Shown: piece by piece, positions 36,686 through 46,357 of the stretch
Position numbering within the stretch: position 1 is the stretch's first letter
Layout: each line of letters opens with the position of its first letter
Source: Paenibacillus ginsengarvi
GTDB lineage: Bacteria > Bacillota > Bacilli > Paenibacillales > NBRC-103111
NCBI RefSeq assembly: GCF_003626695.1
Contig: NZ_RBAH01000001.1
Location: 62,001-126,000 of the forward strand
Direction: 5' to 3'
Length of the DNA stretch: 64,000 nucleotides
Translations under genes and position numbers: made by a program
The notes under the pieces: generated by a model
What the model was told of the DNA's origin: nothing
Database searches by the model: none
What the model saw: the letters and a program-made list of their open reading frames with translations, nothing else

Positions 36686-38134
36686 TTAGTAAGACTTTCC
36701 GAAAACGACCGTGTGCTTGGCTTTCTCGCCGCACACGAGACATTTCGTTTTATGCTCCGCAGGCTCGAACGGAATGTTGCGGCTCGTTGCACCGGCTTCT
36801 TCCTTGACCTGGCGCTCGCAAACATCCGAGCCGCACCAGCCTGCGAGCACGAAGCCGCGCTGAGCGCCCATAAACGCCTTCACCTCGTCCAGCGTATCGA
36901 ACGCTTTGAAGTTGCTCTCCATAAACGTTTTGGCGTTATTGTACATAGCGTCGTGAACTTCGTCCAGCATTTTGCTGACTTCTTGAACGATGTCATCCAG
37001 CTTCACCGGCCGCTTCTCGCCGGTTACGCGGGAAACGAGGACGGCTTGTCCGTTCTCCATATCGCGGGGACCGAATTCGATGCGGATCGGCACGCCGCGC
37101 ATTTCGTATTCGTTGAATTTCCAGCCCGGGCTCTGGTCGGGACTATCGTCCAGCTTGACCCGAATGCCGGCGCGTTTCAATTCGTAGAACATCTCCTCGG
37201 CGCGCGGCACGACTTGATCCCGCGTCTTCGAAGGCCCGATCGGAATGACAACCGCTTGGGTCGGCGCTACTTTCGGCGGCAGAGCGAGCCCGCGGTCGTC
37301 GCCGTGAACCATAATCAAGGCGCCGATCAGACGGGTGCTGACTCCCCAGGACGTCGTATGTACGAATTGCTGCGTATTGTCTCTGTCCAAATATTTTATA
37401 TCAAAAGCTTGCGCGAAGTTAGTGCCCAAATAGTGGGAGGTTCCCGCTTGAACCGCCTTGCCGTCCTTCATCATCGCTTCGATCGAATACGTGTCCACCG
37501 CTCCGGCAAACTTCTCCGACGGCGTCTTTTGTCCCATAATGACCGGTATGGCCAGGAAGTTTTCGGCGAAATCCCGGTATACTTCCAGCATTTGCATCGT
37601 TTCTTTGCGGGCGTCCGCCTCGTCCTCGTGAGCCGTATGACCTTCCTGCCACAAAAATTCGGTCGTCCGCAAAAACGGCAAAGTGCGCTTCTCCCAACGA
37701 ACGACGTTGGCCCATTGGTTGATCAGCACCGGCAGATCGCGGTACGAGTTGATCCAGTTCGAGTACATATGCCCGATCATCGTTTCCGAAGTCGGTCGAA
37801 TCGCCAGCCGCTCCTCCAGCTTCTCTCCGCCCGCCTCGGTGACCCAGGGCAGCTCGGGATTAAAGCCCTCTACATGCTCTTTTTCCTTCTGAAAGAAGCT
37901 CTCCGGAATGAACAGCGGGAAATAAGCGTTGCGGTGGCCGGTTTCCTTGAATTTGCGGTCCAGCTCGCGCTGGATGTTCTCCCATATTTCATAGCCGTCC
38001 GGGCGCAGCACGACGCATCCGCGAACCGGCGAATAGCTCATCAGCTCGGCTTTGCTGATGGCGTCGATATACCAGCGGGAAAAGTCTTCGCCTTGGGGCG
38101 TAATTTCTTTTACGAATTGCTTTTCTTTGGACAT
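36686..38134 (-). CDS. proS: Prolyl-tRNA synthetase, type 3
   Basis: ProRS charges tRNA-Pro. The 482-residue product begins KQFVKEITPQGEDFSRWY and has class II motifs (PLFIPESFF, RPTSETM, FLRTTEFLWQEGHTAH) and a C-terminal zinc-binding region (CLVCGEKA). It lacks the editing insertion of the longer bacterial enzyme (564 residues in B. subtilis) and belongs to the shorter archaeal/eukaryotic-like type. The ATG at 38134 follows AGGAGATTGCTAACC. It occupies the same place between rseP and polC as B. subtilis proS. Confidence 0.96.
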   Translation of the reverse strand: MSKEKQFVKEITPQGEDFSRWYIDAISKAELMSYSPVRGCVVLRPDGYEIWENIQRELDRKFKETGHRNAYFPLFIPESFFQKEKEHVEGFNPELPWVTEAGGEKLEERLAIRPTSETMIGHMYSNWINSYRDLPVLINQWANVVRWEKRTLPFLRTTEFLWQEGHTAHEDEADARKETMQMLEVYRDFAENFLAIPVIMGQKTPSEKFAGAVDTYSIEAMMKDGKAVQAGTSHYLGTNFAQAFDIKYLDRDNTQQFVHTTSWGVSTRLIGALIMVHGDDRGLALPPKVAPTQAVVIPIGPSKTRDQVVPRAEEMFYELKRAGIRVKLDDSPDQSPGWKFNEYEMRGVPIRIEFGPRDMENGQAVLVSRVTGEKRPVKLDDIVQEVSKMLDEVHDAMYNNAKTFMESNFKAFDTLDEVKAFMGAQRGFVLAGWCGSDVCERQVKEEAGATSRNIPFEPAEHKTKCLVCGEKAKHTVVFGKSY

Positions 38135-38195
38135 GGTTAGCAATCTCCTATTCAACGCTACTATGGCAGCCTGCACGGCACCACAAACCTAAACA

Positions 38196-38224
38196 GCAGG
38201 ACACAAGACCCTCTTGTGTCCTGC
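38196..38224. terminator. Perfect 13-bp hairpin between rseP and proS
   Basis: GCAGGACACAAGA and TCTTGTGTCCTGC are exact inverted repeats with a three-base loop. On the minus strand the tail is TGTTTAGGTTTG, a weak T tract. It lies 62 bases before proS and may be a partial terminator or a stability element. Confidence 0.5.
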
Positions 38225-38238
38225 CGGCTTATATTCGG

Positions 38239-39501
38239 TCAGCCTTTGATCAAACGCAAAATGTCGTTATAGGTTACAGCGATCATCAGCAGCATCAGCA
38301 TCGCAAAGCCGACAAAATGAACCATGCTTTCCCGGCCCGGATCAACGGGACGTCCCCGAACCGCCTCGAAGGCGAGGAAGACGAGACGGCTTCCGTCGAG
38401 CGCAGGAAACGGCAGCAGGTTGAAAATGCCGAGATAAAGGCTCATGATGGCAGCCCAAAACGTATACTGCGCGATGCCGGCGCTGGCATGTTCGCTTGTT
38501 ACTTCCACGATCCGCACCGGACCGCCGAGATCGTCGAGCTTGAACTGCCCTAGGACAAGCGTTTTGAATCCGGTCATAATCTGCTTGCTCGCTTCGAACA
38601 TATTCGTCCATCCGCCGGTAACCGCTTCTCCGAACGACGGATTCCGTTTATCGGATGTCAGCCTGACACCGACGAGCGGAATGTTGTCTTCCTTGATCTC
38701 GGGCGTAACCTGAATTTGCTGCTCCTTGCCGCCGCGAACGATCGTCCAATCCATCTTTTTGTTCGCCGAGGCGCGGATGAGCCTGGTAAGCTCGCTTGTA
38801 TTGTCCTTGATCGGCTGTCCGTTTACTAATGTGATGACGTCACCGGCTTGAAGCCCTGCCTTGAGCGCAGGAGACTCCGGCTCTACGCGGTCGATCTTCA
38901 CATTGGTCGGCATCCCGGCCAGGAACATGACAACGATGAACAAAACAAGCGCCAAAATGAAATTCATGAACGGTCCGGCAAAGATCGAAAGCGCCCGCTG
39001 GCCGACGGTCTTGCTGCCGAACTGCCGGTCCCACGGAGCGATCTGCGTTTCTTTACCCTTTGTGATCATGAATGCCTGCGGATGAACCGCATAGGTCAGC
39101 TTTTCTCCGTCTACGTCGAGGGAAACCGAGAGCTCTCTTTCCAGATCGATGCGTTCTACCGCGCCCTGCACAACACCGGTTCGCTGATCGAGCTGGTCCA
39201 GGTAAATACGGCTGACTCGGCCCTGCTCGAGCTCGACTGCTATCGTCTGGCCGGGCTGGACTTGCACGATTTCCGGATCTTCCCCGGCCATTCGCACAAA
39301 ACCGCCGATCGGCAGCAATCTCAGCGTATACCGGGTCTCTCCGCGAACGAACGACAGCAGCTTCGGACCGAAACCGATGGCAAATTCGCGAACAAGAATG
39401 CCGGCTCTTTTGGCGAAATAAAAATGTCCCCATTCATGTATCGTAACGAGCACGAAAAACAGGAGCACGATCTGAAATATAACCTGAGGTGACAAAAGCA
39501 T
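38239..39501 (-). CDS. rseP: RIP metalloprotease RseP/RasP (site-2 protease)
   Basis: A 420-residue intramembrane zinc protease that cleaves anti-sigma factors and remnant signal peptides. The HEWGH zinc motif is at 22-26 in the first membrane segment. A PDZ domain covers about 195-270 (PESPALKAGLQAGDVITLVNGQ), and the second metal motif is ALDGSRL near 364. At least four membrane segments are visible. The ATG sits close behind GGGAGGAAG. It follows dxr in the cdsA-dxr-rseP order of B. subtilis. Confidence 0.95.
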   Translation of the reverse strand: MLLSPQVIFQIVLLFFVLVTIHEWGHFYFAKRAGILVREFAIGFGPKLLSFVRGETRYTLRLLPIGGFVRMAGEDPEIVQVQPGQTIAVELEQGRVSRIYLDQLDQRTGVVQGAVERIDLERELSVSLDVDGEKLTYAVHPQAFMITKGKETQIAPWDRQFGSKTVGQRALSIFAGPFMNFILALVLFIVVMFLAGMPTNVKIDRVEPESPALKAGLQAGDVITLVNGQPIKDNTSELTRLIRASANKKMDWTIVRGGKEQQIQVTPEIKEDNIPLVGVRLTSDKRNPSFGEAVTGGWTNMFEASKQIMTGFKTLVLGQFKLDDLGGPVRIVEVTSEHASAGIAQYTFWAAIMSLYLGIFNLLPFPALDGSRLVFLAFEAVRGRPVDPGRESMVHFVGFAMLMLLMIAVTYNDILRLIKG

Positions 39502-39629
39502 CTTCCTCCCGCGGCAATGCGATTTAGAGCTTTCCGCTTATTCGTTTTTGCTTGTACTAAGATTAACATTATTCTTTACTATAATACAAGCTTGCCGCCG
39601 GGATCAGAACTGCCCTCCACCAACTAACG

Positions 39630-40775
39630 TCATTTTCCGTAATTGTTTGCCGCCGCTCGCGCCCATTCCTCGATTTCGTCGATCTGCTCCAGTGTCGGTG
39701 ACGCTATGACCTGGTGCCGCCCGAGCACCTCCTCGATCACCTGTTCGATATCGAGAAAAGCGATGTCTCCGGCAAAAAAACGCGACACGGCAATCTCGTT
39801 CGCCGCGTTGTAAACGGTCGTTGCCGTTCCTCCCGTTTTACCGCATTCGAAGGCCATCCGCAAAGCCGGGAAACGCTCCAGATCCATTTTGCGGAAATGA
39901 AGCTTGCCGAGCTCGGTCAAATCAAGCGACTCCGCTGGAGACACAAGCCGCTCGGGATATGTAAGCGCATACTGGATCGGAACCCGCATATCCGGAAGTC
40001 CCATCTGGGCGATCATGCTGCGATCCTCGAACTCCACAAACGAGTGAATGATGCTCTCGGGATGAATAACGACTTCGATACGCTCATACGGGACATCGAA
40101 CAGCCAGTGGGCTTCGATCACTTCGAGTCCCTTGTTCACCATCGTGGCGGAGTCGATCGTAATCTTCGCTCCCATCGACCAGTTCGGATGCGCCAGCGCC
40201 TCTTTCACCGTCACCCCGACAAGCTCGTCCCGGGTACGATCGCGAAACGATCCGCCGGATGCGGTCAACATGAGCTTGCGCAGCGCCGACGCCGGCTCGC
40301 CGTTCAGGCACTGAAAAAGGGCGGAATGCTCGCTGTCCACAGGCAACAGCTTGACGCCTTTCCGTTTCGCCGCGGCGGTAACGAGATGTCCCGCGCTCAC
40401 GAGCGTCTCCTTGTTAGCCAGTCCAATCTGCTTGCCTGCTTCAATAGCCGCAAGCGTCGGCTTGAGTCCCTGGCTACCGACGATCGCCGTGACGACAACG
40501 TCCGCGTCATTGCCTGACGCTGTTTCGATCAGTCCTTGCGGGCCGTGCAGAACGGCCGTTCCAGACGGCATATGCGAAGCTATCTGCTCTGCCAGCTCTC
40601 TGGTCGCAACCGCTACCTGCTTCGGGCGAAACCGGTTTGCCTGTTCGATGAGCAGTTTCGCGTTATTCCCCGCCGCCAGCGCCTCGATCTGAAAACGCTC
40701 CGGGTAACGGGATATGACGTCCAGCGTTTGCGTGCCGACCGAGCCGGTGCTGCCTAGTATAGAAACTCGTTTCAA
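39630..40775 (-). CDS. dxr: 1-deoxy-D-xylulose 5-phosphate reductoisomerase
   Basis: Dxr makes 2-C-methyl-D-erythritol 4-phosphate in the MEP isoprenoid pathway, which supplies UppS. The 381-residue product has the NADPH motif GSTGSVG at 8-14, LANKETLVSAG, the metal-binding PVDSEHSA and the catalytic TASGGSFR loop. The start is a TTG at 40775 after GAGGTGGACGTTT. An upstream extension would overlap cdsA and lacks a ribosome site. Confidence 0.96.
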   Translation of the reverse strand: MKRVSILGSTGSVGTQTLDVISRYPERFQIEALAAGNNAKLLIEQANRFRPKQVAVATRELAEQIASHMPSGTAVLHGPQGLIETASGNDADVVVTAIVGSQGLKPTLAAIEAGKQIGLANKETLVSAGHLVTAAAKRKGVKLLPVDSEHSALFQCLNGEPASALRKLMLTASGGSFRDRTRDELVGVTVKEALAHPNWSMGAKITIDSATMVNKGLEVIEAHWLFDVPYERIEVVIHPESIIHSFVEFEDRSMIAQMGLPDMRVPIQYALTYPERLVSPAESLDLTELGKLHFRKMDLERFPALRMAFECGKTGGTATTVYNAANEIAVSRFFAGDIAFLDIEQVIEEVLGRHQVIASPTLEQIDEIEEWARAAANNYGK

Positions 40776-40804
40776 AAACGTCCACCTCATCTGCTTGGAA
40801 TCGG

Positions 40805-41599
40805 TTATTGCGGAAGAAGCGACAACAATTGCACGAACGGAAATACGATCAGCCAACTGTCGCAGCGATCCAGTACGCCGCCGTGTCCCGGTAGAATCGA
40901 GCCGGTATCCTTGATGCCGCGAATCCGCTTATAAGCCGATTGAATCAAGTCTCCTAGTTGACCTACCACGGCAATCACAAGACCGAGTCCGATGGCCCGG
41001 CCCCACGTAAGCAGGTCAGGGGCATATATGGAAAAGAGAAGGGCAACCACGACGGAGATGACGACTCCGCCCAAAGCGCCTTCCACCGTTTTTTTCGGAC
41101 TGATGGTCGGCCATAGCGGTCTTTTGCCAAATGCCCGGCCGCAAAAATAAGCGCCGGAGTCGGTCGCCCAGATGCACACAAACGTCAGCAGCGTCCAATA
41201 AAGCCCGTGATCTCCAAGCCGCGTCGAAATCATGTAATGGAACCCTGTGCCGATATAAAGGACTCCCAGGAACACGAGCGCGATCTGGTCGATCGTTACT
41301 TTATTTTTCGAGATGACCGTCAGCGCGAACAAAAGGAACAGCGCCAGCCATATGGCCGATTCCGGTGCAAGCGCACGCAGATCGGGATAGCTTTCCCACG
41401 GAAACGCGATGTAAAGCGTGCCGGCAAAGCCGAGCAGCCCGGTGAGGCGAAAGGGCGGATGACCGTTCATCCGCGAATATTCGTAATAACCGACGGCCGC
41501 CAGTACCAGAATCAAGCCGGCAAAATACAGCTTGCCGACAAAAAGGACGGCCAGAAATCCGGCGCCGGCAATAAGGCCGGTCACAAGTCGTTGTTTCAA
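40805..41599 (-). CDS. cdsA: Phosphatidate cytidylyltransferase
   Basis: CdsA makes CDP-diacylglycerol for phospholipid synthesis. The 264-residue integral membrane protein has about seven or eight hydrophobic segments and the family signature near the C-terminus (KRIRGIKDTGSILPGHGGVLDRCDS, in residues 224-248). The TTG at 41599 follows GGAGGAGATCGC and lies 26 bases after the uppS stop. Confidence 0.95.
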   Translation of the reverse strand: MKQRLVTGLIAGAGFLAVLFVGKLYFAGLILVLAAVGYYEYSRMNGHPPFRLTGLLGFAGTLYIAFPWESYPDLRALAPESAIWLALFLLFALTVISKNKVTIDQIALVFLGVLYIGTGFHYMISTRLGDHGLYWTLLTFVCIWATDSGAYFCGRAFGKRPLWPTISPKKTVEGALGGVVISVVVALLFSIYAPDLLTWGRAIGLGLVIAVVGQLGDLIQSAYKRIRGIKDTGSILPGHGGVLDRCDSWLIVFPFVQLLSLLPQ

Positions 41600-41625
41600 G
41601 CGATCTCCTCCGTAGGGTACGCGCC

Positions 41626-42390
41626 TTACAAGCCGCCGTAACGCCTTGCCCGACGCTGGTATTCGCACACCGCCTGCACCAGGTGTCTTTCGGTGAATTC
41701 CGGCCAGTAAATGTCCGTAAACCAAAGCTCGGAGTAAGCCATTTGCCAGAGCAAAAAGTTGCTGATTCGAATCTCTCCGCTCGTGCGAATGATAAGATCC
41801 GGGTCTGGCAGCGCCCCCGTCAGCAGCCGGTTCGAAATCAGCTCCTCGGAAATGTCCTCCTGCTTCAGCTCGCCTTGCCGCACCTCGCTGGCAATATCGC
41901 GAACCGTTTGGACGATCTCGTGCCGGCTTCCGTAATTAAGCGCGAAGTTAAGGATGAGACCGGTATTATGCTTCGTGCGTTCGATCGCCTTTTCCACCGC
42001 TTCCAGCGTATGGGCCGGCAATCCTTCCTTCCAACCCGTCATCCGGACCCGGACATTTTTCTCGACCAGCTCGTCCAGTTCGATGGACAGGAACTCTTGA
42101 GGCAGCTTCATCAAGAAGTCGACCTCATCACGGGGCCGCTTCCAGTTTTCGGTGGAAAACGCGTACAGTGTCAGCACCTCGACACCGATCTCGTCAGCTG
42201 CGATCGTAACCCGTTTGACGGCTTTCATTCCGGCGTGATGGCCGGCAATACGCGGCAGGCCGCGCCCTTTTGCCCATCGTCCGTTGCCGTCCATAATGAT
42301 GGCGACATGCTTCGGCACATTATCCGGCATCAGCTCGAAAGCTTCTTCCCTCTCAAGGTCGGATCGAGTCCGTTTGAAAAGATGGAACAT
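41626..42390 (-). CDS. uppS: Isoprenyl transferase (undecaprenyl diphosphate synthase)
   Basis: UppS builds undecaprenyl diphosphate, the lipid carrier for cell-wall precursors. The 254-residue product has the catalytic Asp34 in HVAIIMDGNGRWAKGRG, FSTENWKRP and the C-terminal RTSGEIRISNFLLWQMAYSE. The ATG at 42390 follows GGTGGGGAATCAATC. A terminator lies just upstream, so expression depends on readthrough from frr or on an unseen promoter. Confidence 0.96.
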   Translation of the reverse strand: MFHLFKRTRSDLEREEAFELMPDNVPKHVAIIMDGNGRWAKGRGLPRIAGHHAGMKAVKRVTIAADEIGVEVLTLYAFSTENWKRPRDEVDFLMKLPQEFLSIELDELVEKNVRVRMTGWKEGLPAHTLEAVEKAIERTKHNTGLILNFALNYGSRHEIVQTVRDIASEVRQGELKQEDISEELISNRLLTGALPDPDLIIRTSGEIRISNFLLWQMAYSELWFTDIYWPEFTERHLVQAVCEYQRRARRYGGL

Positions 42391-42423
42391 GATTGATTCC
42401 CCACCCTTGTTCGAAGCGAACAC

Positions 42424-42449
42424 AAAAATCCCCCTTTAGGAACGGGGGG
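42424..42449 (-). terminator. Intrinsic terminator after frr
   Basis: CCCCC and GGGGG pair across a nine-base loop on the minus strand, followed by ATTTTTG. The stem is short, so readthrough into uppS is plausible. Confidence 0.65.
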
Positions 42450-42463
42450 CCGATTTGTAGCTG

Positions 42464-43017
42464 TCACACTTCCATAATTTCTTTTTCTTTGCCTACGAGC
42501 ACTTTATCGATTTCCGCGATAAATTTATCGGTCGCCTTCTGAATATCGTCCTGATGACGGCGGGATTCGTCCTCCGAGATCGTCGACTTCTCCAGCTTTT
42601 TGATGTCCTCGTTCGCGTCGCGGCGAATGTTGCGGATCGCTACCTTCGACTCTTCGCCGTATTTTTTCGTCATTTTGACAAGCTCGGCACGGCGCTCTTC
42701 CGTCAGCGGTGGAATGCTGAGGCGTATCGAGCTTCCGTCGTTCGAAGGCGTCAGTCCCAGCTCCGACTTGAGAATCGCTTTTTCAATCGCGCTTAGAGAG
42801 GACTTGTCCCACGGCTGAATCATAATCGTGCGGGAGTCCGGCGTATTGATGTTCGCCAGCTGGTTCACCGGGGTCATCGAACCGTAATATTCAACTTGAA
42901 CGCGATCGAGCAGCGCAGGAGTAGCCCGGCCGGCGCGCAGGCTGGCAAGCTCCTTTTTCAGCGAAGCGATCGCTTTTTCCATCCGGTCTTCGGCAGACTT
43001 CTTGATCGATTGTGGCA

Positions 43018-43018
<1 letters not shown>
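42464..43018 (-). CDS. frr: Ribosome recycling factor
   Basis: RRF (184 residues) works with EF-G to split post-termination ribosomes. The helical domain and conserved [22 protein letters not shown] and [13 protein letters not shown] text ([15 protein letters not shown]) are clear. Its ATG overlaps the pyrH TAA by one base (TAATG), so the two are translationally coupled. Confidence 0.97.
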
Positions 43019-43758
<740 letters not shown>

Positions 43759-43779
43759 CTATGCAGCTTTCCGTTACAA

Positions 43780-43806
43780 AATAAGGAACACCGCGTGTTC
43801 CTTATT
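43780..43806 (-). terminator. Intrinsic terminator after tsf
   Basis: AATAAGGAACAC pairs perfectly with GTGTTCCTTATT around a three-base loop, then TTG on the minus strand. The T tract is short beyond the stem. Confidence 0.7.
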
Positions 43807-43820
43807 CCAGACTATGATGC

Positions 43821-43858
43821 GACAACCAATACCAGAAAAAGCGGCGGTATTGGTTGTC
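43821..43858. repeat. Perfect 13-bp inverted repeat after tsf
   Basis: GACAACCAATACC and GGTATTGGTTGTC are exact inverted repeats separated by 12 bases. The hairpin starts 11 bases after the tsf stop and comes before the tsf terminator. It may protect the transcript 3' end; no T tract follows it directly. Confidence 0.75.
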
Positions 43859-43869
43859 TGCGAACGACC

Positions 43870-44520
43870 TTATTGTTTCACTTGAGCCATAACTTCTTCA
43901 ACGAAATTGTCTTGCTTTTTCTCGAGGCCTTCGCCAAGCTCGAAACGTACAAAACGGCGAATCGAAATTTTCTCGCCGATCGTAGCTACTTTTTCGTTCA
44001 GCAGCGTGTTGATCGTTTTGTCCTGGTCTTTGATGAACGCTTGCTCGAGCAAGCAGTTTTCTTCGTAATACTTGCTCAAACGGCCTTCCACCATTTTGTC
44101 AACGATGTGAGCCGGCTTGCCTTCGTTAAGCGCCTGGTTTCTCAAGATTTCGCGTTCTTTGTCAAGTGCTTCTTGCGGCACTTCTTCGCGACCGACGTAC
44201 AGCGGGCTCGTTGCCGCGATTTGCATAGCGATGTCGCGAACGAATTCGCGGAACGAATCGGTTTTGCCTACGAAGTCGGTTTCGCAGTTGACTTCGACGA
44301 GAACGCCGATGCGGCCGCCTGCGTGAATGTACGACTCGACTGCGCCTTCCGTTGCAACGCGGTCGCCTTTTTTCGCTGCAGCCGCAAGTCCTTTTTCACG
44401 AAGGATTTCAGAAGCTTTCGTCAAATCTCCGTTAGCCTCTTCCAAAGCTTTTTTGCAATCGAGCATGCCTGCTCCTGTTTTTTCGCGCAATTCTTTTACT
44501 GCTTGTGCCGTTACTGCCAT
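43870..44520 (-). CDS. tsf: Elongation factor Ts, short form
   Basis: EF-Ts exchanges nucleotide on EF-Tu. The 216-residue protein keeps the UBA-like N-terminus ([19 protein letters not shown]) and the core containing the EF-Tu contact [14 protein letters not shown]. It is shorter than the 293-residue B. subtilis protein, having a reduced second core subdomain as in other short EF-Ts proteins. It follows rpsB after a hairpin. The ATG is preceded by GGAGGTCTAGGCGA. Confidence 0.97.
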   Translation of the reverse strand: MAVTAQAVKELREKTGAGMLDCKKALEEANGDLTKASEILREKGLAAAAKKGDRVATEGAVESYIHAGGRIGVLVEVNCETDFVGKTDSFREFVRDIAMQIAATSPLYVGREEVPQEALDKEREILRNQALNEGKPAHIVDKMVEGRLSKYYEENCLLEQAFIKDQDKTINTLLNEKVATIGEKISIRRFVRFELGEGLEKKQDNFVEEVMAQVKQ

Positions 44521-44597
44521 TCGCCTAGACCTCCTTTGTTTTTCCCGTTGTCCGTTTTCCGTACCAACGAGCCTAGCCTATTATATTTATTCTCTTC

Positions 44598-44643
44598 AAA
44601 AAAGGGCGACGAGAGGTTAAATAACCTTCACCACCCTTTTTTT
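44598..44643 (-). terminator. Hairpin terminator between rpsB and tsf
   Basis: AAAAGGGTGGTGAAGGTT pairs with AACCTCTCGTCGCCCTTTT (small mismatches) and ends in a T tract. It may lower tsf expression relative to rpsB. Confidence 0.75.
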
Positions 44644-44658
44644 GTCCATCGATTTGAA

Positions 44659-45357
44659 TTAAGCTGTTGTTTGCTCGCCTTGGTGAGCTTCTACGACTGC
44701 GTCGGCAATTTTGCCTGTGAGCAGTTTAACGGCGCGGATCGCGTCGTCGTTGCCCGGGATAACGTAGTCGATTTCGTCCGGGTCGCAGTTCGTGTCAACG
44801 ATACCGACGATCGGAATGCCCAATTTGCGCGCTTCTGCAACTGCGATGCGCTCTTTGCGCGGGTCGATGACGAACAGGGCGCTAGGCAAAGCTTTCATAT
44901 GTTTGATGCCGCCGAGGAATTTCTCGAGGCGTTCCATTTCTTTGCGAAGCAAAATGACTTCTTTTTTCGGAAGCAGTTCGAACGTGCCGTCGTTTTCCAT
45001 ACGCTCAAGATCGTGCAGGCGGTTAACCCGCTTCTTGATCGTATCGAAGTTCGTCAGCGTGCCGCCGAGCCAGCGTTGGTTGATGTAATACATGCCGCAG
45101 CGCTCTGCTTCTTCTTTTACGGAGTCTTGCGCTTGTTTCTTCGTTCCTACGAACAGGATCGTGCCGTTGTCGTCAGCGACCGATTTTACGAAGTTGTACG
45201 CTTCTTCCACTTTTTTGACCGTTTTTTGCAGGTCAATAATGTAAATGCCGTTTCTTTCGGTGAAGATGTAACGATCCATTTTCGGGTTCCAGCGACGAGT
45301 CTGATGACCGAAGTGTACCCCAGCTTCGAGAAGCTGCTTCATGGAGATTACTGCCAT
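44659..45357 (-). CDS. rpsB: 30S ribosomal protein S2
   Basis: S2 (232 residues) binds late in 30S assembly. Typical segments are [30 protein letters not shown] and [19 protein letters not shown]. The ATG at 45357 follows GGAGGTGCGTGAAG; the two codons upstream in frame are not needed. It has its own promoter about 150 bases upstream. Confidence 0.97.
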   Translation of the reverse strand: MAVISMKQLLEAGVHFGHQTRRWNPKMDRYIFTERNGIYIIDLQKTVKKVEEAYNFVKSVADDNGTILFVGTKKQAQDSVKEEAERCGMYYINQRWLGGTLTNFDTIKKRVNRLHDLERMENDGTFELLPKKEVILLRKEMERLEKFLGGIKHMKALPSALFVIDPRKERIAVAEARKLGIPIVGIVDTNCDPDEIDYVIPGNDDAIRAVKLLTGKIADAVVEAHQGEQTTA

Positions 45358-45508
45358 CTTCACGCACCTCCTTGTAATTGGTTTTGGGTTTCCGCCGCCT
45401 TTCGCATCTTCCGTTGAGACTCCTTCCGAACGAGTCGGTCTCCTGCGGTTAAGCGGAGCTGTCGGAGCACCTTCAGCGGAATTAAAAGGCGTGTGTGGTT
45501 TGACACCG
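45358..45508 (-). promoter_or_regulatory. Structured rpsB leader
   Basis: About 150 untranslated bases lie between the rpsB promoter and start. The stretch GAGACCGACTCGTTCGGAAGGAGTCTC (45430-45404 approx.) can pair GAGAC with GTCTC or GACTC with GAGTC, giving two exclusive hairpins. S2 autoregulates in other bacteria; control here is only a possibility. Confidence 0.35.
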
Positions 45509-45514
45509 AGAATT

Positions 45515-45544
45515 ACTATACCACAAATGAAACACGGTTTGCAA
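45515..45544 (-). promoter_or_regulatory. Candidate sigma-A promoter of rpsB
   Basis: TTGCAA (45544-45539) and TATAGT (45520-45515) are 18 bases apart on the minus strand. Confidence 0.65.
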
Positions 45545-45589
45545 CAAGGTTCGCATCATCGGGTGTTTTTTGTCCCCGTTTCGACACGA

Positions 45590-45799
45590 TTATTTGCCGA
45601 TTCTGGGTCCGCGTTCCTCCGACTCGCTGATTTGTACCCGCGCCACGTTAGCCAAATGGATCAAATCTCCCTGCTTGCCGAACCAGCCGTCGCGATTTTG
45701 CGTAATGCTCATCGACACTTGCGTGAACGTATCCGCCTGTACTTCCATCAGATGCGTTCCTCCGCCGACAAAATAAAATAAAACCGAAAACTTCGCCAC
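45590..45799 (-). CDS. Small protein of unknown function
   Basis: A 69-residue product beginning with a hydrophobic beta-like stretch (AKFSVLFYFVGGGTHL), with a polar middle (NRDGWFGKQGDLIHLANVARVQI) and a charged tail. I do not recognise the family. The GTG start at 45799 has GGAG five bases upstream. Codon-like composition and conserved spacing before the rpsB promoter make it a plausible gene. Its stop lies close to the -35 of rpsB. Confidence 0.6.
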   Translation of the reverse strand: MAKFSVLFYFVGGGTHLMEVQADTFTQVSMSITQNRDGWFGKQGDLIHLANVARVQISESEERGPRIGK

Positions 45800-45844
45800 T
45801 TGGCTCCACGCCCTTTCTACTTTAATGAAGAAATGATGTGAAAT

Positions 45845-46357
45845 TTACGGCGAGGCGATGGTGATTTTGGCAATGATGTCGTCAATCGTAACCGGTCCTT
45901 CGAACGTATACGAACCGGCTCGTATGCGGGTCGTCATCTTTTTTTGCGCTAAGGCGGATATAAACTGCGAGGCGTCGGTAAACATTCCCGCTTTGACGAG
46001 CATATCCGCGACATTGTAGGCTTCCATCCGCTCGGATATATAGATTGAATGAACCGTTTTGGCCGGAGCTTGCGGTAACGAGCCGGGCGCCTGAGCGGCC
46101 AGCTTCGTCCGCTCTTCCTCTGCGATCTTCGCTCGGATCGTCTCCAAATCTTTCTCCGTATAAATCGTCTGCTCCTTCGGATAAAGCTTATAGTTCAGCT
46201 TGTCCGCCCAAGCTTGAAGCTGCTCCGCCGTAGCTGCGCTTGCCGGGTCCGGCGATCCGTTTTCGAACTGATCCACCTTCAGCATCAGCTGGAGCAGGAC
46301 AGCGCCCACGATAAGGCCAAGCCCCAGGCCATACAAAAACAGTCTGTTTTTAAACAC
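45845..46357 (-). CDS. MltG-like/LysM-like membrane protein of unknown function
   Basis: The 170-residue protein has one N-terminal membrane segment (6-26), a charged middle, and a C-terminal region (ERMEAYNVADMLVKAG to IRAGSYTFEGPVTIDDIIAKI) resembling the LysM-like part of MltG/YceG endolytic transglycosylases. The transglycosylase domain itself is missing, so it is not an MltG enzyme. The start is GTG at 46357 after GGGAGGCTCAGGCTC, overlapping the previous gene by eight bases. It may sense or bind peptidoglycan (inference). Confidence 0.72.
   Translation of the reverse strand: MFKNRLFLYGLGLGLIVGAVLLQLMLKVDQFENGSPDPASAATAEQLQAWADKLNYKLYPKEQTIYTEKDLETIRAKIAEEERTKLAAQAPGSLPQAPAKTVHSIYISERMEAYNVADMLVKAGMFTDASQFISALAQKKMTTRIRAGSYTFEGPVTIDDIIAKITIASP

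Noticed and set aside
38135..38238. T-box leader upstream of proS
   Set aside because: The spacer is too short and lacks a recognisable T-box sequence; only a simple hairpin is present.
43795..45417. 540-codon plus-strand frame across tsf, the rpsB-tsf terminator and rpsB
   Set aside because: It runs through non-coding hairpins and opposite two ribosomal/elongation factor genes. No domain or start signal supports it.
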